Positions 1-13,267 of a stretch of 64,000 nucleotides of DNA are shown here, piece after piece (positions within the stretch are counted from its first letter, which is position 1; each line of letters begins with the position of its first letter). The notes under the pieces were generated by a model. The model was not told where the DNA came from. It was given only the letters and a program-made list of their open reading frames with translations, and searched no databases. Both the position numbers and the translations under genes were made by a program. This DNA comes from Bradysia coprophila (Eukaryota; Arthropoda; Insecta; Diptera; Sciaridae), in contig NC_050737.1 in the NCBI RefSeq assembly GCF_014529535.1, positions 310,001-374,000 of the forward strand, read 5' to 3'.

Positions 1-2369
1 TTCGGACGGTTGGACGACATTTTTTATATATTTTTATATGATTGATTTCATGATTTGTTCAATTGTTCCTTGACAATCAATAAAACTCAATAACAGATGC
101 AAACCTAGCAAAATCTGGATATTATTCTTTAAAAACAATGGAGTGGCCATATCAACCAAACCAAATAAGACCAAAATATTCATAATTCTCAGCAACAATC
201 TGGTTTGCAAATGCAGTCGCATCACACACGATCATTGGCGAGCGCAAATCTATGTAACATACAAGGCTATGTACATGTACGTGGTACAAAACAAATATTA
301 TAAGTATTTGCACACGCATTTGACAGTAGGACATGTGTACGTAGGAAAATGTTTGGAGGACTTTTGACGTTGGAAAAATGAGTGTTCCTGCTAGGAGCAG
401 TGCTACAATACAGGACTTATAACGTATATCGAAATAAGCCAGTTTGGTACAGCACTAACAGAAAACATTCATTAAGAACTCAAAGAAACGTTTTTATTTT
501 CTTTTTTTCTTTTCGTTTGTTTGGATTTGATGGCATTAGACCTTGTGGAAGCCATTTTTCATGTTCAAACTATTTAACTCTCATGCACGACCTTTATGAT
601 AATTTAACAAAATATGGAAAGCACGCAAGCATGTTCTTCCTGAATACGTTTTCAAGATTACAAATCCACACAAAATTATCATGTGAACATCCTAAAAGTT
701 AATAGGGCTACCTTATGATATTTATATGAAGAAGTAACGCACCAGCCGTAAATATATGCACAGACGGAATATAGAATGTATGTATAATGCTTCGACTGAC
801 TATATATACTATAACGTATTGTGTGTATATATACGAGTATGTATATGCCTTGGGACTTGAATAGATATTAAAGGATCCCACCGAAAGATAAATACGTCCA
901 CACAATTTCTACCTTATAACATTATATTCCATTTTGTCTTTATTTCCCCAAAAATACGGCCTTTTGTTGTTCGAAATTGATAGCATTTCAACACAGAAAA
1001 GATCTGCTCGGTGTGGTTTTATTCCGACCAAACAAGAAAAAAAAGGATAAAGAAAATATCCTCTCTGTGTTGACTTATGATTTTGGTTGGTGTCATTCTA
1101 TTTATAGCTGTACAAACATACCACTAAATAGAAAAGGATGTATTTCGAATTTATACCGAAGGTACGGGTGTATATAAATCCACCCAAAATTTATACATTT
1201 TAACCCTCATATTTCAAATGTGTGAGGAGGATTGAATTAAGGATACTCATGTGACAAATACATGTGCTGCTGAAGAGTTTGAATTGATTTTTATTCTCAG
1301 CAAAAATGTATTATGCGGACTAAACGATTGTGTTTTATTTATTTTTAAAATGCCTCAAATACATATAAAAATTTTAATATTTTTTTCTTCTGACATCTAT
1401 CCGAACACAGTGTTTCGACATGAGAAGGAGATGGAACGTTTCGTTTTATGGAAAAAGATTTTTTTTTTCGTGACAGGAATTTATGAATTTTACCATTTTT
1501 CTATATGGAAAAGAAAAACGTAGTTTTATGCATAAAAATGAAATCAGCAATTTTAGAAATGTTGTCCCATTTCGGTCACACTAATGAAACATTGAATCGA
1601 TAGGAATTTAAACATCACAGCCCTTCGACCGAACTTCAGATCCGAAACAAAGATGTTGCAATCAATCTATGAGCATGCTTCTAACAATTCAAAGTAGTTT
1701 TACCATTCACGTAGTAAGTGCACTGAAAAATTTAAAATGTAAAGTTTGTAGATCTAAACGCAGCATTAAATCACCCTTTTCTCATAAGTAAAGTGTACGA
1801 CCAGTCGGAGAAATGAAATTCTCATACATTTTTCTACGCGAAATGAAAACTTTGACAGATGGCCCATTGATTTTCTGTCAAAATTGCATTCCACTGGTTG
1901 GTTGCATACTCAAGTATACCCAGAAAACGATATTTAATTTGATTCAGCTGGTCTTCACATACAAAAACAACTGCTCATACATCTTGATACGATCTTAACA
2001 CTACCACGTGCGTGCCTGTAACTATTTCACCCCGAATAAAGACATACATCACTTTTGTTTGTATGAGCCGACCAATTGAAAAACAGCTCACGTCTAAGTT
2101 TCACTGATGCCGACTGTAAGAAAGCATTTAAATTTACTTTTTGGTTCATTCGTTCATTCACTCGTTCACTTAAAATTCATATTCTGATGTGCACTTATGG
2201 CGTCAACTTTATCAAAAGGCTCGTTTTCACCACTTTCCTCTTGTCATTCTCTTAAACACGAATACGCTAAAATTGTAACGAAAAGAAGAAAGGAGTTCCG
2301 GCTTATGTTCATTTTCAAAAAGAGAAGCAGCAGTTTAATTGGTTCCTGTTAATGAAATGCCATCTACTT
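1..2369. other. Gene-free AT-rich stretch
   Basis: No supported gene. Open frames here are short, rich in Phe/Ile/Lys and lack recognisable motifs. 2010-2110 holds a weak, partial match to the repeat family seen at 11.28 and 31.11 kb (GTGCGTGCCTGTAAC and nearby). Confidence 0.5.
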
Positions 2370-3081
2370 AAGAGTCATATCGCGAATTCTTCGAACAATT
2401 TGTATGAAGGAAAAATTTCATCGTATCCGGATTTTTGAAGAGTATGGTACCCATCGAATCCTTGCTTCATTACGAAACCAAAATCGGATTTTATGTAAGA
2501 AGTTAAGTCGGAAAAATTATCATTGATATCAAGAAACTCTGTAAATTAAGGTTAAAAAATGAAAGTGGTCGACAAACACCGGTCGAAATTTCTTTGGAGT
2601 ACTAAGTGACATTTTAGAAATTGACTCATACATCCAATAGTCCCTCCATCACAAGTTTTTATACTTTTAGGAAATAGGGAGTCTATGCCTTCCAATGGAA
2701 ACCTCAACCACCAGGTTCGCTGATGCGCGCAGGCGTCAGTGGTCAGAGAAACATTGTTGTCAATACAGTCACTGAAGCCGGAACAGCCAACCGTTCGAAG
2801 TATTTGATGTATTGTGTGATCGGCCTAGTTAAGCACTACAATCTACTAAAATTTGAACAAAGTCGACCTCATTACCCGAGATAATCAGGGTGAAAAAATT
2901 TACACCTGAAAACCACAGATATTTCCAACAGCTCTAGCACGAAAACGACAGCTCCGAGAGAGGCAAGATGTATCTCGTTGAGCTCGTAATGAAGCAAGGA
3001 TTACGTACCATACTCTTCAAAAATCCGGATGGCATGGCTCTGCCGATTGTTCGAAGATTTCGCGAAAGAATACTCTTTCCT
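2370..3081. mobile_element. Inverted-repeat element, about 0.7 kb
   Basis: Inverted arms at 2381-2475 and 2984-3064 share CGCGAAxxCTTCGAACAAT at the outside, ATCCGGATTTTTGAAGAGTA in the middle and CTTGCTTCATTACGA inside. Some similarity (AAGAGT) continues just outside. The interior holds no intact ORF. No clear target duplication was found. It is probably a decayed non-autonomous DNA transposon. Confidence 0.7.
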
Positions 3082-6000
3082 TAGTCCCAAATTTCGTCAC
3101 ATAAAATGCTCGGAATAACCTGATTTAATGTGGGTCCGGTTGAACCTGGTTTAACGGTCTTAACGGTAAGTGACAATTTTCAGGTATACATGTGCAGGTT
3201 GAAGCGGAAATTTAAACTTAGGTGTCAGGTTCATCGAATCTGACCTAAATCAAGTCGACCTAAACCAAGTTCATCGAAGCATTAGCCAAAATAAGTTAAG
3301 TTTTCATCTCCATCAGTTACACCTCATTTTGTTGAAAATAATAATCTGATTGTAAAACCACTGTTCACGTAATTATTCCATCAATACTATCAATCAGCTT
3401 ATAAAAACAGTAAAAAAAAACTTTGCTAGTAAAACATTTCAATTGACACCAACAACGTTATCATTCACATAACTCAAAACAATATAAATTATGAAATGGG
3501 ATGGTTTGTTTGAACCTTAGATTATTGAAATTAAATCATAAATTTGTCTATTGTGTGTTCAGCCGGGATTACGAATTTAATTTCCCGATTCTGTTCAATT
3601 AAAGCAAACAAATTTCTGAAACACATTCACTATCGGCATCTATGTATTTATGTAGGTACCGAGTTATTAAATTGCATTTTCGTTTCGATTAAATTTATTT
3701 TGTATTCAAATCGATTTGTTTTAGCAAATGGAGAATTATAAAATTATTTACTTATGGATTTCAATTATTTTAAGCTATTGAACATTAATAATTCTTTTGT
3801 GAATTAAATAACTATGCCGCCATTTCATTTATAAACTTTTATCACTGCCATATTTCGATGTCACTTATAACTGAACTGGCATATTATACGATTACAAATG
3901 GAATGAATAAACGCGAAACCGGTTTAATTAAAAGTTAACTTTGAATTAGTTTATTAAATCAAATCGGGACCTATCGCATTTTAATTTCGAATTAATTTTA
4001 CGAATAAATCGATATTTTAGGGGCATCAGGGAATACAATGGTGAATAGCACATGTGCCATAATCATCTTTTTACTGGATTTTGACACACCTATGGAAAAC
4101 CTAAGGCTCAGAATAGTTACAATTCTGGTCATGCAAATTATATAGCCAGCCCGAGAAAAGACTGGTATTTAGTTTGGACGCCCAATATCTACATAGAGAC
4201 TCAGTACCATGTTAAACATTTCACTGTTTATTACAACAGGAAAGGACAATCAAATTTCAGCCTAAATTTACTTTAGTTGATTTTCAGCTGATTCACTTAT
4301 GCAAACAAAACTGGTTATGCGTGTAAGCGAACTCACCTCATGTTATCATTTATCTGTTCGTATTAGTTTACGTACTTACTAACAATATACTGCTACCTCT
4401 ACTGATGTAAAGAGGATTTTAATAGCGGAAATTATTTTCAATATTTCGTAATTACGCGTGATGGCTAATGTCGAAAGCGGTTTAGCGTATAACAAATAGT
4501 GAAAATAACATTAGTTCACATTTGTTCGATGATTTTGCCAACCAATTTAATAAATCTGCATTAGAGAAATAACTGCCAATTTGCCAATTTTACACATGCA
4601 TGATTTTGAGGTTAAACTCATTGTCGTTTATTTTATTTAGAAACGAATAACTTAAGAATCTAGGTCTTCATCTGTTAACTGGAATGTACACACTCAACAA
4701 GCAGCAAAATAAATTATTGAGTAGCTGTGCATATTCGAAAATGTGTGTGGAGAACTAACCATATTTAACCTATTCCCAAAAACCACCCTCTGATTTTGTA
4801 AAAGATTTCGATATAATCCGAAATTTTCGTCTGTACATGGTATATAGTTGATTGAGCGTAATGTTTGCATGTCAAAAAGTGCAAATGGTCAACCATCGAA
4901 CGACGAATGTTTCGCATTTATTGGAATCAATCTAAATTGTTTCAATTTTCAACGCTTTGAAAATTGTCTGATTTTGTAGGTGATGCGGGATTTACGTATG
5001 TCGTAACATCGAAACCCTTTGATAAACTATTGATATGGGTCAAGTGTAGCGATAGGGGCACTATTTATTTAGGGACTAGTAAGTTTTGTTACTTATGATA
5101 AATTCATATAAAAACTCAATTCATATGACGGAGGTATCGATTTGCTGAGATTTAGACTAAGTAAGATGTAACTCGCCCTAGAGCCCAAGTATGTATCGTG
5201 AAACTTATTTGCTGAGATTGGACAAAACACATAAAAAGTTTTTCTGTGTACACGATTACTCGATTCGAAAAGCCCTCAGAGTGGCACTCATTACAGAATC
5301 AGGCTTGCAAAAGTTCTACCCCGAAATGTTTATCTTGTTAAGGAATGAGTGATGATGACCAGATCTAACCCTTTTCTGTTAAATTCTCAGATGAAAACAT
5401 TTTGGATTAAATTCGAAAAAGGAAACACACCCTCGAATCTTTTTATTTGAATAAATAATAAAAGGGTAAATAATGCGCATTAACGGGTCACAGAAATGTA
5501 AATTTAATTGCAATAATAGCGAAACTTAATAGATTTTTAAATGGAATATCTGGTGGAATCAATTTTTGTTTTTTTGTCGTAACAGAGTTTACAACACGTT
5601 AATGTTGAATTGAGTGATTTAATCTTGAATTATGTGTTTGTCAAGAAAACAAACTCGAAAGGGCGAGTAGAAATCTATTCCAAAATTCAAAAAATTGTAC
5701 CCCTGAAAATGTACTAACTAATACTATTGGAACAGTATTGCTCAGAAACACGATACTTCAACATGCATTGTACAAAATACATGTGTGGCATTAGGCCAGA
5801 ACAGCCATCATAAGGCTTGTTAACACTGGAAAGCTTTGAATTTCTTTTGAATTCACATAGAATATTACTTCAATTTAATCATTCTTCTATCAGCTGCTGC
5901 TATCGATAATGTCTACAGGAGAAAACGACAAACTCTCACTAATTCACTGATGCGGTCTTGTATAGCAGAAAAACGTGCTAAAAAAAATGAAGTAAAAGAT

Positions 6001-6107
6001 TCGAAATCAGTGTCTTGGTCAAATTAAGTAATAGATCCGCTGTAGAACTGCTGAAATGCTGTCAGTCTGTAAAAGATTAATTGTAGTTGTTGTAATTAAG
6101 TATTCAC
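3082..6107. other. Gene-free AT-rich stretch with one repeat fragment
   Basis: No gene supported. 3120-3290 is rich in degenerate GGTTxAACCTG/ACCTAAA motifs. 4258-4345 matches one end of the 11.28/31.11-kb MITE family (TTCAGCTGATTCA, GCAAACAAAACTG). The remainder shows nothing I can name. Confidence 0.5.
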
Positions 6108-6112
6108 TACTA

Positions 6113-6390
6113 TATTTGTACAATGAAAATTGAGAAAAATTAAAAAAAAACGTTCTCTTTAATTTTGAAACGACGATTAAGCCCAAACGCGCTGCTTCCA
6201 TTCATAAACAAATGTGGAAGAAACAATACGATCGAATTCATGTAGCAAACAACCGAAAATAATCGTTATTTTTAACCCATATTTGTACCATGAAAATCGA
6301 AAAAAATGAAAATTTTATCTCTTTGATTTTGAAACGGCGACTAAGCCCGAACGCGCTGCTTCGACAATACGATCGCATTTTCGTGAATTT
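6113..6390 (+). repeat. Tandem direct duplication, offset 168 bp
   Basis: Unit 1 starts near 6113 and unit 2 near 6281. Both contain TTTGTACxATGAAAAT, TTTGATTTTGAAACGxCG in a variant form, AAGCCCxAACGCGCTGCTTC and ACAATACGATCG. They are diverged, and unit 1 carries extra bases after GCTGCTTC. The short ORFs across it are by-products. Confidence 0.75.
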
Positions 6391-6541
6391 TCTTGTAAAC
6401 ATTTTCTGGAACTTCGAGAATTGGCTGTGCTCACTCACGCACTATGATTCGCAAACAACTCAAAAATATCGAAAAAGTTGTCCACAAAAATTTTTCTTCA
6501 CTTCGTCCATGCAGCTGCAATCACTAAATTAATTAGTAGTA

Positions 6542-6733
6542 TTAGTAGTCATTACGACTATAGTCTGGAACTGGAATGTCGTACTTGTTCTTATCCTGAC
6601 ATTTCAGACATATGTTCCGTTCGATCAAAGTCTTAGTCGTCGGGCGACTACATAGTGTGTCTAATTGCCTAAAATCGTCTTCAATCCACTTCTGAATGTG
6701 CATGGCTGAATTATACTCGCGTTTCCCATACAT
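6542..6733 (-). CDS. Unrecognised small ORF, 63 aa, with a CLKC pair
   Basis: It starts at an ATG at 6733 and ends just before a short TACTAATAC-like repeat. The protein is polar and balanced (HIQKWIEDDFRQLDTLCSR) and has a CLKC motif near residue 42. This looks more like real coding sequence than most ORFs here, but I cannot assign a family and no flanking exon is visible. Chance is a real possibility. Confidence 0.2.
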   Translation of the reverse strand: MYGKREYNSAMHIQKWIEDDFRQLDTLCSRPTTKTLIERNICLKCQDKNKYDIPVPDYSRNDY

Positions 6734-6749
6734 ACCCTTTCACATTCGA

Positions 6750-8720
6750 CTACTTTGATACTTATGGTCGTCATCTATGTACTAATATTTTCGTAAATAA
6801 TAGTTCGGTGAGTAATCTGTTGTATATTGTACAAGCCTATTTCATGAACAGCATTATAGTTGTGAAACTTGTATTCACTCGTGCGTTACGCTCGCTCGCT
6901 ATGTAAGATAATATCTACTATATTTGTTGATCTACTATTTACAATACTGCAGTAAAATGTTTCAATAATTAATTTGTTTGAAGATTTTTTAATGTTCGTC
7001 ATTTGCATGACTCACTGAAAAATATTTTTCAACAGGAAAAACCTATTTTCCACGGTACAGAAACGGGTAAAATATTTCGATGAATAAATAATATATCTAA
7101 GTGAACTTAAAAAAAAACTGACTGGTAAAATGCTGGAAATAAATTCAATATAAAACTTCAACACTTAATGTATAACACCCAGCTAAGCAGCTAAAGCCTT
7201 TTGTATACATTATAATGTCTATGCTATGATTATACACCTTTCGCATATTTTTTTTTTCAAATACACCACCGTTCCAACACAGCGGAAGAATGAAAATGAT
7301 TTTCTTTTCACATTTATTTCTAACGGTTTTTTTTTCAAATGAAGGTAAATTGAAATTTTGTGTCTGCATATAATGAATTATAATAATAAAAACGGATGTG
7401 AATTTTTGCACAAAGCTAATCTAATATTGTAGAGAAACACTTTATGTTACATACATCGTGGCGGTGTATACATATTTGTGTGCATCTTCTCTATGTGTCT
7501 ATATGTGTACACAACAATTCGGTTAAGTCAGTTTATGGCAGGTAAATTATTAACCCAATTTTATTGTAGGTAAAACGCGATTTAATTTGATATGGTTTTG
7601 CCTTTGTGTCTATTTAACATAGTTTAAAAGGGGTCACACGCACACACACTCACTCTCACACATTCACACATGCATCCAAACAAACATGTTACACATTTTC
7701 CAAAGCTAGAGTAGACGAAAACCAAATTAAATTACATACCTGTGTTACATATACGTGGGCAAATCTATCTATGCCTATTGCCATACATAATAATTGAGAC
7801 AGGAATCAGAAGAAGAAGAAAAAAATAAATAAAAAGGAAAAAAAATAGCTGAAATATGGAAAAATATTTAGAAAGAAATTCGGTTGGATTAGATTTTTGT
7901 CGAAAATTCTTTTTAATATAAAAAAATAAGAAAATGATATGTAATAAAAAGCGAACCTTTTACTTCTTCGTGTTCAAAACATGAAAGTCTTTATGAATTT
8001 TAACTGAGCAATTTCCATACACAATGTTCATGTTTGGTTGATATTTCGTATATTATTTTTGATGTGCTCATGTATTTTATTTATGTCATATTTTTTTACT
8101 TCTTTTTCTCTAAATTGAATGGTGTGTGGGACCGTTCATAAATCACGAACATTCAAAATTCCTCGCTTCGCTCTGGCCGCAAACTTTACACTCGTAGCAG
8201 TTTTAATATTCTGTTTGACTTTTTTAAACGACATTCCATAGTTTTAATTATGATTCAGAAATTCTTCATAAAATTGTATACATTTTTTACATCATGGCGC
8301 GAAATCTGATACTTTCGCATTCACTATCACACCCGTGATAGTTGGTAATAGGCAACTATCATGCGTGATAGCTGGATATAACTAATCGACAAAATCAAAT
8401 TTCATCAAAGTAATCTTTCTCGATTGATTGAATTTCCAACAGTGAAAAATACTGTTTTTCTGGAATCACTAACAGATCCTTAATCCCATTAATCCCACAT
8501 AGCTGATCTTCGAACGTTACCTCAGGAATTCAATTCTGCGTAGATTAAAAAAATAAAATTAGTAATGAGTTGATAATTCACGCCTAAAATTTGAATTTCA
8601 AGTGAACGAGTCAATGAAAAAGTGAACAGAAAAATACATTACAACGCTTCCTTGTATAAAATGACGCTGCGTTAGGAAGACCTGCGTCAGAAAGATTTTG
8701 AATTTCGACCGCACTTACGG
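6750..8720. other. Gene-free stretch with low-complexity DNA
   Basis: No gene supported. It holds a CA-rich patch (7637-7680), A/G-rich low complexity (7808-7960), and at 8161-8178 the reverse complement of a GGCCAGAGCGAAGCGAGG motif that recurs at 56914 and 57354. 8325-8375 has small inverted repeats around GTGATAG. Confidence 0.5.
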
Positions 8721-8726
8721 CGTGAA

Positions 8727-8871
8727 TTACTCAAGTTATCGTGTTTACAAGCAAAATATTGGGACAAACAATTCCGTTTTTCATAACAGTTCCTACAACC
8801 TTTGGGACAAACATTATAGGGCATTTTCCGGCATAAGACCCTGACTTACAGTCAAGGGAATAATCGTTTTC
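8727..8871 (-). repeat. Dispersed repeat, copy 1 of 2 (partner at 55.9 kb)
   Basis: The reverse complement matches 55898-56062. Shared blocks are TTCCCTTGACTGxAAGTCAG, GGTCTTA, TATGAAAAACG and ACGATAACTTGAGTAATT. The copies are diverged. The family is not identified. Confidence 0.7.
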
Positions 8872-9218
8872 CAGACCTTTCCCTTGGCACACAAAATATC
8901 TGACACTTTTCCTAAATATATGACCCTATAGGATCCTTCTCCTACTTGCGTTACGTAATTTATGGACGGCCCCTGATGACTTTTCATGCAAGAAGTGTAA
9001 ATTTTTAGACTTTTTACGAATTTCGTGGGTTTTGTAGGTTTACTACTACGATTGTAAAAACAACCTTCACAAGTACTTCCAAAAAACAAACTTTTCCCTT
9101 TTACGAATTCGGCCACTACTTTGGCAGCTACTTCAGGTGAGTCCGCGAATACTCTATCATAAATAAGTCGAGTGGGTTCAGAGTTATGGACGAAAAATTG
9201 CATAGAAAGAAGATTCAC
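8814..9218 (-). other. 134-aa ORF overlapping dispersed repeat, probably transposon-derived
   Basis: An open frame of 134 codons. Its C-terminal end lies in a repeat also found at 55.9 kb (the part encoding TVSQGLMP). Its middle includes GGGGCCGTCCATAAATTACG, a type of sequence typical of non-autonomous elements; a relative is seen at 35884 (GCTGTCCATTAAGTACG). The N-terminal half (to about residue 75) has no visible repeat match. I read it as an ORF carried by, or created by, mobile DNA, not as a host gene. Confidence 0.35.
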
Positions 9219-9439
9219 AAGTGAATCTCTACCTCTACATATCCCATAAGCACATAGACATAAACAATTAGGATTCCAACTTTGTATGGGAAATTACGAG
9301 ATAGGCGAAAATTTAATTATGACACCTGTGTGCTATTGTAGAAGGGCTTATTGTAGAAGGGATCGGCATCAACGGCTATGCAATTCACAGTTTTTTTTTA
9401 TGAATCAGGTCGTATTTTTCGATTTTCTACATAGGAGTC

Positions 9440-9615
9440 AGTGAATCGGATCTACTACTTCATGTGATCTAGGTTTTTTGAGATTGATTTCAAATCTTTT
9501 ACTTCGTTTCTTTGAACATGCTTTTTGCTATATATACGTCCGCATCAGTCAAAACTTTCCTTTTGTTCCTGAGACAATTATCGATAACAGATGATAGCCT
9601 TCGTAACATAAAAAA
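9440..9615 (+). repeat. Dispersed repeat family D, copy 1
   Basis: Shares AGATTGATTTCA, AAATCTTTTACTTC, TTTGAACATGCTTTTTGCTA and CGATAACAGATGA with copies at 25.14-25.34 kb (full) and 22.75-22.87 kb (truncated). A likely reverse copy lies at 63.56-63.69 kb. Confidence 0.65.
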
Positions 9616-10032
9616 AATTTGAACCTTTAAAACCATATTACAACATAAAATCCTCAGAAAAGTAGAAACAAAATTCTTGGAAATCCAGGAAACTTATCAC
9701 AACTCAAAAGAAGATTCTTGTAAATTGAAGGAAATCCTTGAAAATCCAGCAAAAACTGTAAAGAAAATAATCTCAAAATCATAGAAAACCCTCAGAGGAT
9801 TTTCTTTTTGAAAATCCTCTTTAACAAATTTACGAATATCTGCCCTGGTATAAAGCAAGCTGTATGTAACTTGCAAAATTCGTTGTGTGCGTTGAATTCT
9901 TCTATTCAAAAACGTGAGATAAAGTTTACTTTACGTAGGCAAAACTTTACCTCAATTTTTTGAATAATGTCGGTAAATTTTACACAAGAAGTACCATTTC
10001 CATCATTTGCCCTATTGGTAAGTAATGTACTA

Positions 10033-10285
10033 TTACGTGTTACGGCATGTTTCATTTTCATTTACATTGCCTAATCTCGTAAAGCATTGTACTTACGAGG
10101 TTCCAAGTTGTGTATTTGATAAGTGGGGTATTACAGCCCGATATACTATTACGTGATCTGGCAATGTAAATGGCGCTTTGCTCATACGAAATATACATTT
10201 ACATTTTCTATTCACGTAAAGCACAGTACGTCCCATTCGGGTCGGGCTTTAACGTCCCAACTCGTCAAAATACTTGGACCCACGG
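10033..10285 (+). repeat. Rearranged copy of the hairpin MITE at 23.53 and 26.54 kb
   Basis: Contains ACGTGTTACGGCATGTTTCA, then ACGAGGTTCCAAGTTGTGTA and GATAAGTGGGGTATTACAG, then further right a diverged CGGGTCGGGCTTTAAC. These blocks form a tight hairpin in the palindrome copies. Here they are interrupted by a second ACGTGATCTGGCAATGTAAA block. Confidence 0.7.
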
Positions 10286-11277
10286 ACCTAATCTACTATC
10301 ACATATACATATGATCTTTATTAACAATAATATACAAACTTCGTACGGGTCTCTTTTCCTTTCATTTTTTATTCGGCTGACATCAAAACAAATTTGCAAT
10401 CTGATTCAGGCGCACATATTTTCCTTGATGGTCGTGCTTTTTTATCAGCTAAATCAAGGATCTTCTTGTTCACGCTCGGTAAATTGTAATAGTGATCTAA
10501 TGCTATAGTAATTACAAAAAATTTATTTCGGCATCGATTTAGTGTCGGCGCGTTTGTTTTCGACTATAATCATAAATCTGAAGCCGATTATTTAATTTAA
10601 AAAGATTGTTTCAGTATCAGCTTTCTCAGAAAACGAAAAATAAAAACCGTTCATGTTTTATGCGAATGAACATTAACGAAATGTACTCCATTAATCAGCT
10701 GGTAAATATTGTTGAATTCGCACCGTAATTGAGCTTTAAATTTGAATGAACAATTGAATGTATGAATGAATTAAACTTTACATTTGAACGGTATGATGCC
10801 GTAACGTAATATATACAGTTTTGTGTTGCTTTATGGCGTATTACTTTATCAGCTGGCTTTTGTTTTCCACGAAGGAACAACAAAAGAATATTTTATTTCG
10901 CTGTTCGGAGCTCATGATTTATGAATGTGAAAAGGCTTGAAATTTTCACTAAAAAAATTCTCTGTATGGTTCTTTGATGTTTTTGTTTCATTGTGTTGAC
11001 TAGAAGTTCATTTAGGGATGTTCCGTTACTCGTTACGATTACAAGCTGCTATTGCAAGGATTCTGCGATGTTGGAGAATATAGCGTAGCTATTGCTTTAA
11101 ACTGACTTCCCGGTCATACATTTCTCAGTGGGTTTGTTCTGCAAGGGCCTAACTTCTAACCAAATTTTTATGAAAAAAGTTTCCAGTTAACTATGTTACC
11201 AGGATACCGCATTATTTCCATGCCCGCATCTGAGGAGTTTGTTTTCATTATGTATTACAGTTAGAGGCAGTGAAATT

Positions 11278-11470
11278 CCGGCACGAATTTGCTTCAGCTG
11301 TTTTTCACCTGATCCTCACAAGCAATCAAAACTGTTCTTACGTCTTTACACGAATTTACGACTTCCACGTCGTGCGTGCGTGTAACAGCTGCTTTCAACT
11401 TCAACCATTCAAACAATTTTGAGTGTATGTGTGGATCAGCTGAGAAAGAGCTGAAGTAAATTCATGCTGT
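11278..11470. mobile_element. MITE, copy 1 of a family (copy 2 at 31.1 kb)
   Basis: Terminal inverted repeats GAATTTGCTTCAGCTG and CAGCTGAxxxAGAGCTGAAG flank about 190 bp that contains CGTGCGTGCGTGTA and TGTATGTGTGGATCAGCTG. The 31.1-kb copy has the same order of blocks. Confidence 0.75.
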
Positions 11471-13100
11471 AAGTAGTAACGCGAAAGAGATCTAATTCTA
11501 ACCGTTATTCTGTTCTCCTGGCAAGCTTGACAGTAACCAACGTAACCAACAGAATTTTTTTTTTATTCGGTCTCTTTAGCGTTGCTATGTGTAGCTACAT
11601 AAAGGAGTATCGACTTTGCTCTACTTTTTCTTAGTCTTCCTGCAACCTTTTCAACAGAGTTCTATTATTCTTACTTAAAAATTCATTTCGAAATGATGAT
11701 AGGAATGCGAGTAAAACTCTACTACCGTTGAAACAGTAACCAAATTCCTCGCTATCTTTTTTTGAGGAAACAAAGAGTGTAAACGCTAACGTTATAACGG
11801 GACAGCACCGGCATAGCGCGGTATTCATTGACCTTCATACAGTTTATCATACCGACTCAACTCGACCGTAAATACCAATTGGGTATTCACGTTTCTCACC
11901 TAATCGATTGTGAAACTTTAACTTTACAATAAATCCTGAACCATTAGATGAAAAGTTTCAAAGTAAATCTAACCTTCTTAGACACCAAAAAGTCAAATTG
12001 ATGACTAACCGAACTGTAAAATGTTTTCGGAAAGTTTCTTTTTAGCTATAGGGTTACACCCGTACCCTTCAACCACACACATAAATATCAAAATTCACCA
12101 TAAAATCCACGTCCAATAAATTTGTCTAATTACCGGAAGTTTTGCGACAAGTTACTCGCTGGATCACCGCATTGCCATCCAATATTTGATATATTAAAAT
12201 GTATAGATGATAACCGCCGTTCAGTCAATGACAAACCCACCTACATAATAAACCATTTGATTCGAGAAGATAAACCAAACAGCAAAATCGTAAAATACAT
12301 CATATTTTTGCCATAAAAGTGGAATTTACGATTCCAAGTTTATTATTTTCCATACAACCAAAACCGTCGCTATTATAATACGCACCTCGCCGTGTGTACA
12401 CGTTATAACACAAAATGTGTATATTATATGGGTGGATGGATGGATGGATGGAAACAAGAGTTGTACCAAATACCTATCGTTTCTTTCATTTTCATGTTAA
12501 AATATATTGTAACTTTTATACAATTGGCTCTCGTTTCCATTACAATCTGAATGTGACTATATACGAAAATCTTCTGGTTTTATCGTTGAAAAGTGGAAGT
12601 TGTATGGTGGGACAATAAAAACGGAGATATAACATTAAAGTTTCATTATCGCACTGATGTATAAAGTATCGCAAGCAACTAAGTATTTTCATGTGCGGAA
12701 TGATGCGGAGGAGGATGAGGCGGTGCGGATAGGGGGCACGGGCTTAACGAATGTAGTTTAAAAATTTAGTTTAAGTTTACTCTCGCTCAGTGTATGTATG
12801 TATATGTGTGGATGGCAAGTAGTATAAACTCAACTGTGTTTTTGGAAGATACGGGCTTTATTTTTCCATTTGCTTTTGCACATAATTGTAATTAATGAAA
12901 ATGGTTTCAAGAATGTTCACATCAGGGTATAAGCTTTTGAACATACGATCCTTTTAAGATGTATGACTTTAAATTTGTCACTTTATGTTTTGAGTCGACG
13001 GTGGTGCTGGTTGGTGGAGTTTTAATTAAATTTTGCAGATGCTCTGTTGTAGAATTGGTCGGGTTTACATATTCGGAATTGAGTTTTGAAACACGGTAGG
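11471..13100. other. Gene-free stretch
   Basis: No supported gene. There is a short GGAT microsatellite at 12431-12452. Short ORFs on both strands lack motifs. Confidence 0.45.
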
Positions 13101-13267
13101 TTTTGAGCAATTTTCTACCGAATTACTGAATTATTTACTCTGAATTATACTGTCTAAGCAGGAGGCATTATCGATTGACATCCTATCTCTAATTGAGTAA
13201 GTTGTGGTAATATTTTTGGCTAACAACCGAACAATTCGACAATTTGTTATAGTTAAAGCGATATCGA

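Noticed and set aside
382..702. 106-codon ORF as a gene
   Set aside because: It does not begin with a secure ATG, is rich in Phe and Tyr, shows no motif, and has no splice-linked neighbour.
2680..2960. Mariner transposase remnant
   Set aside because: A few residues such as RRRQWSEKH recall the helix-turn-helix region, but no frame stays open and no catalytic motif is visible.
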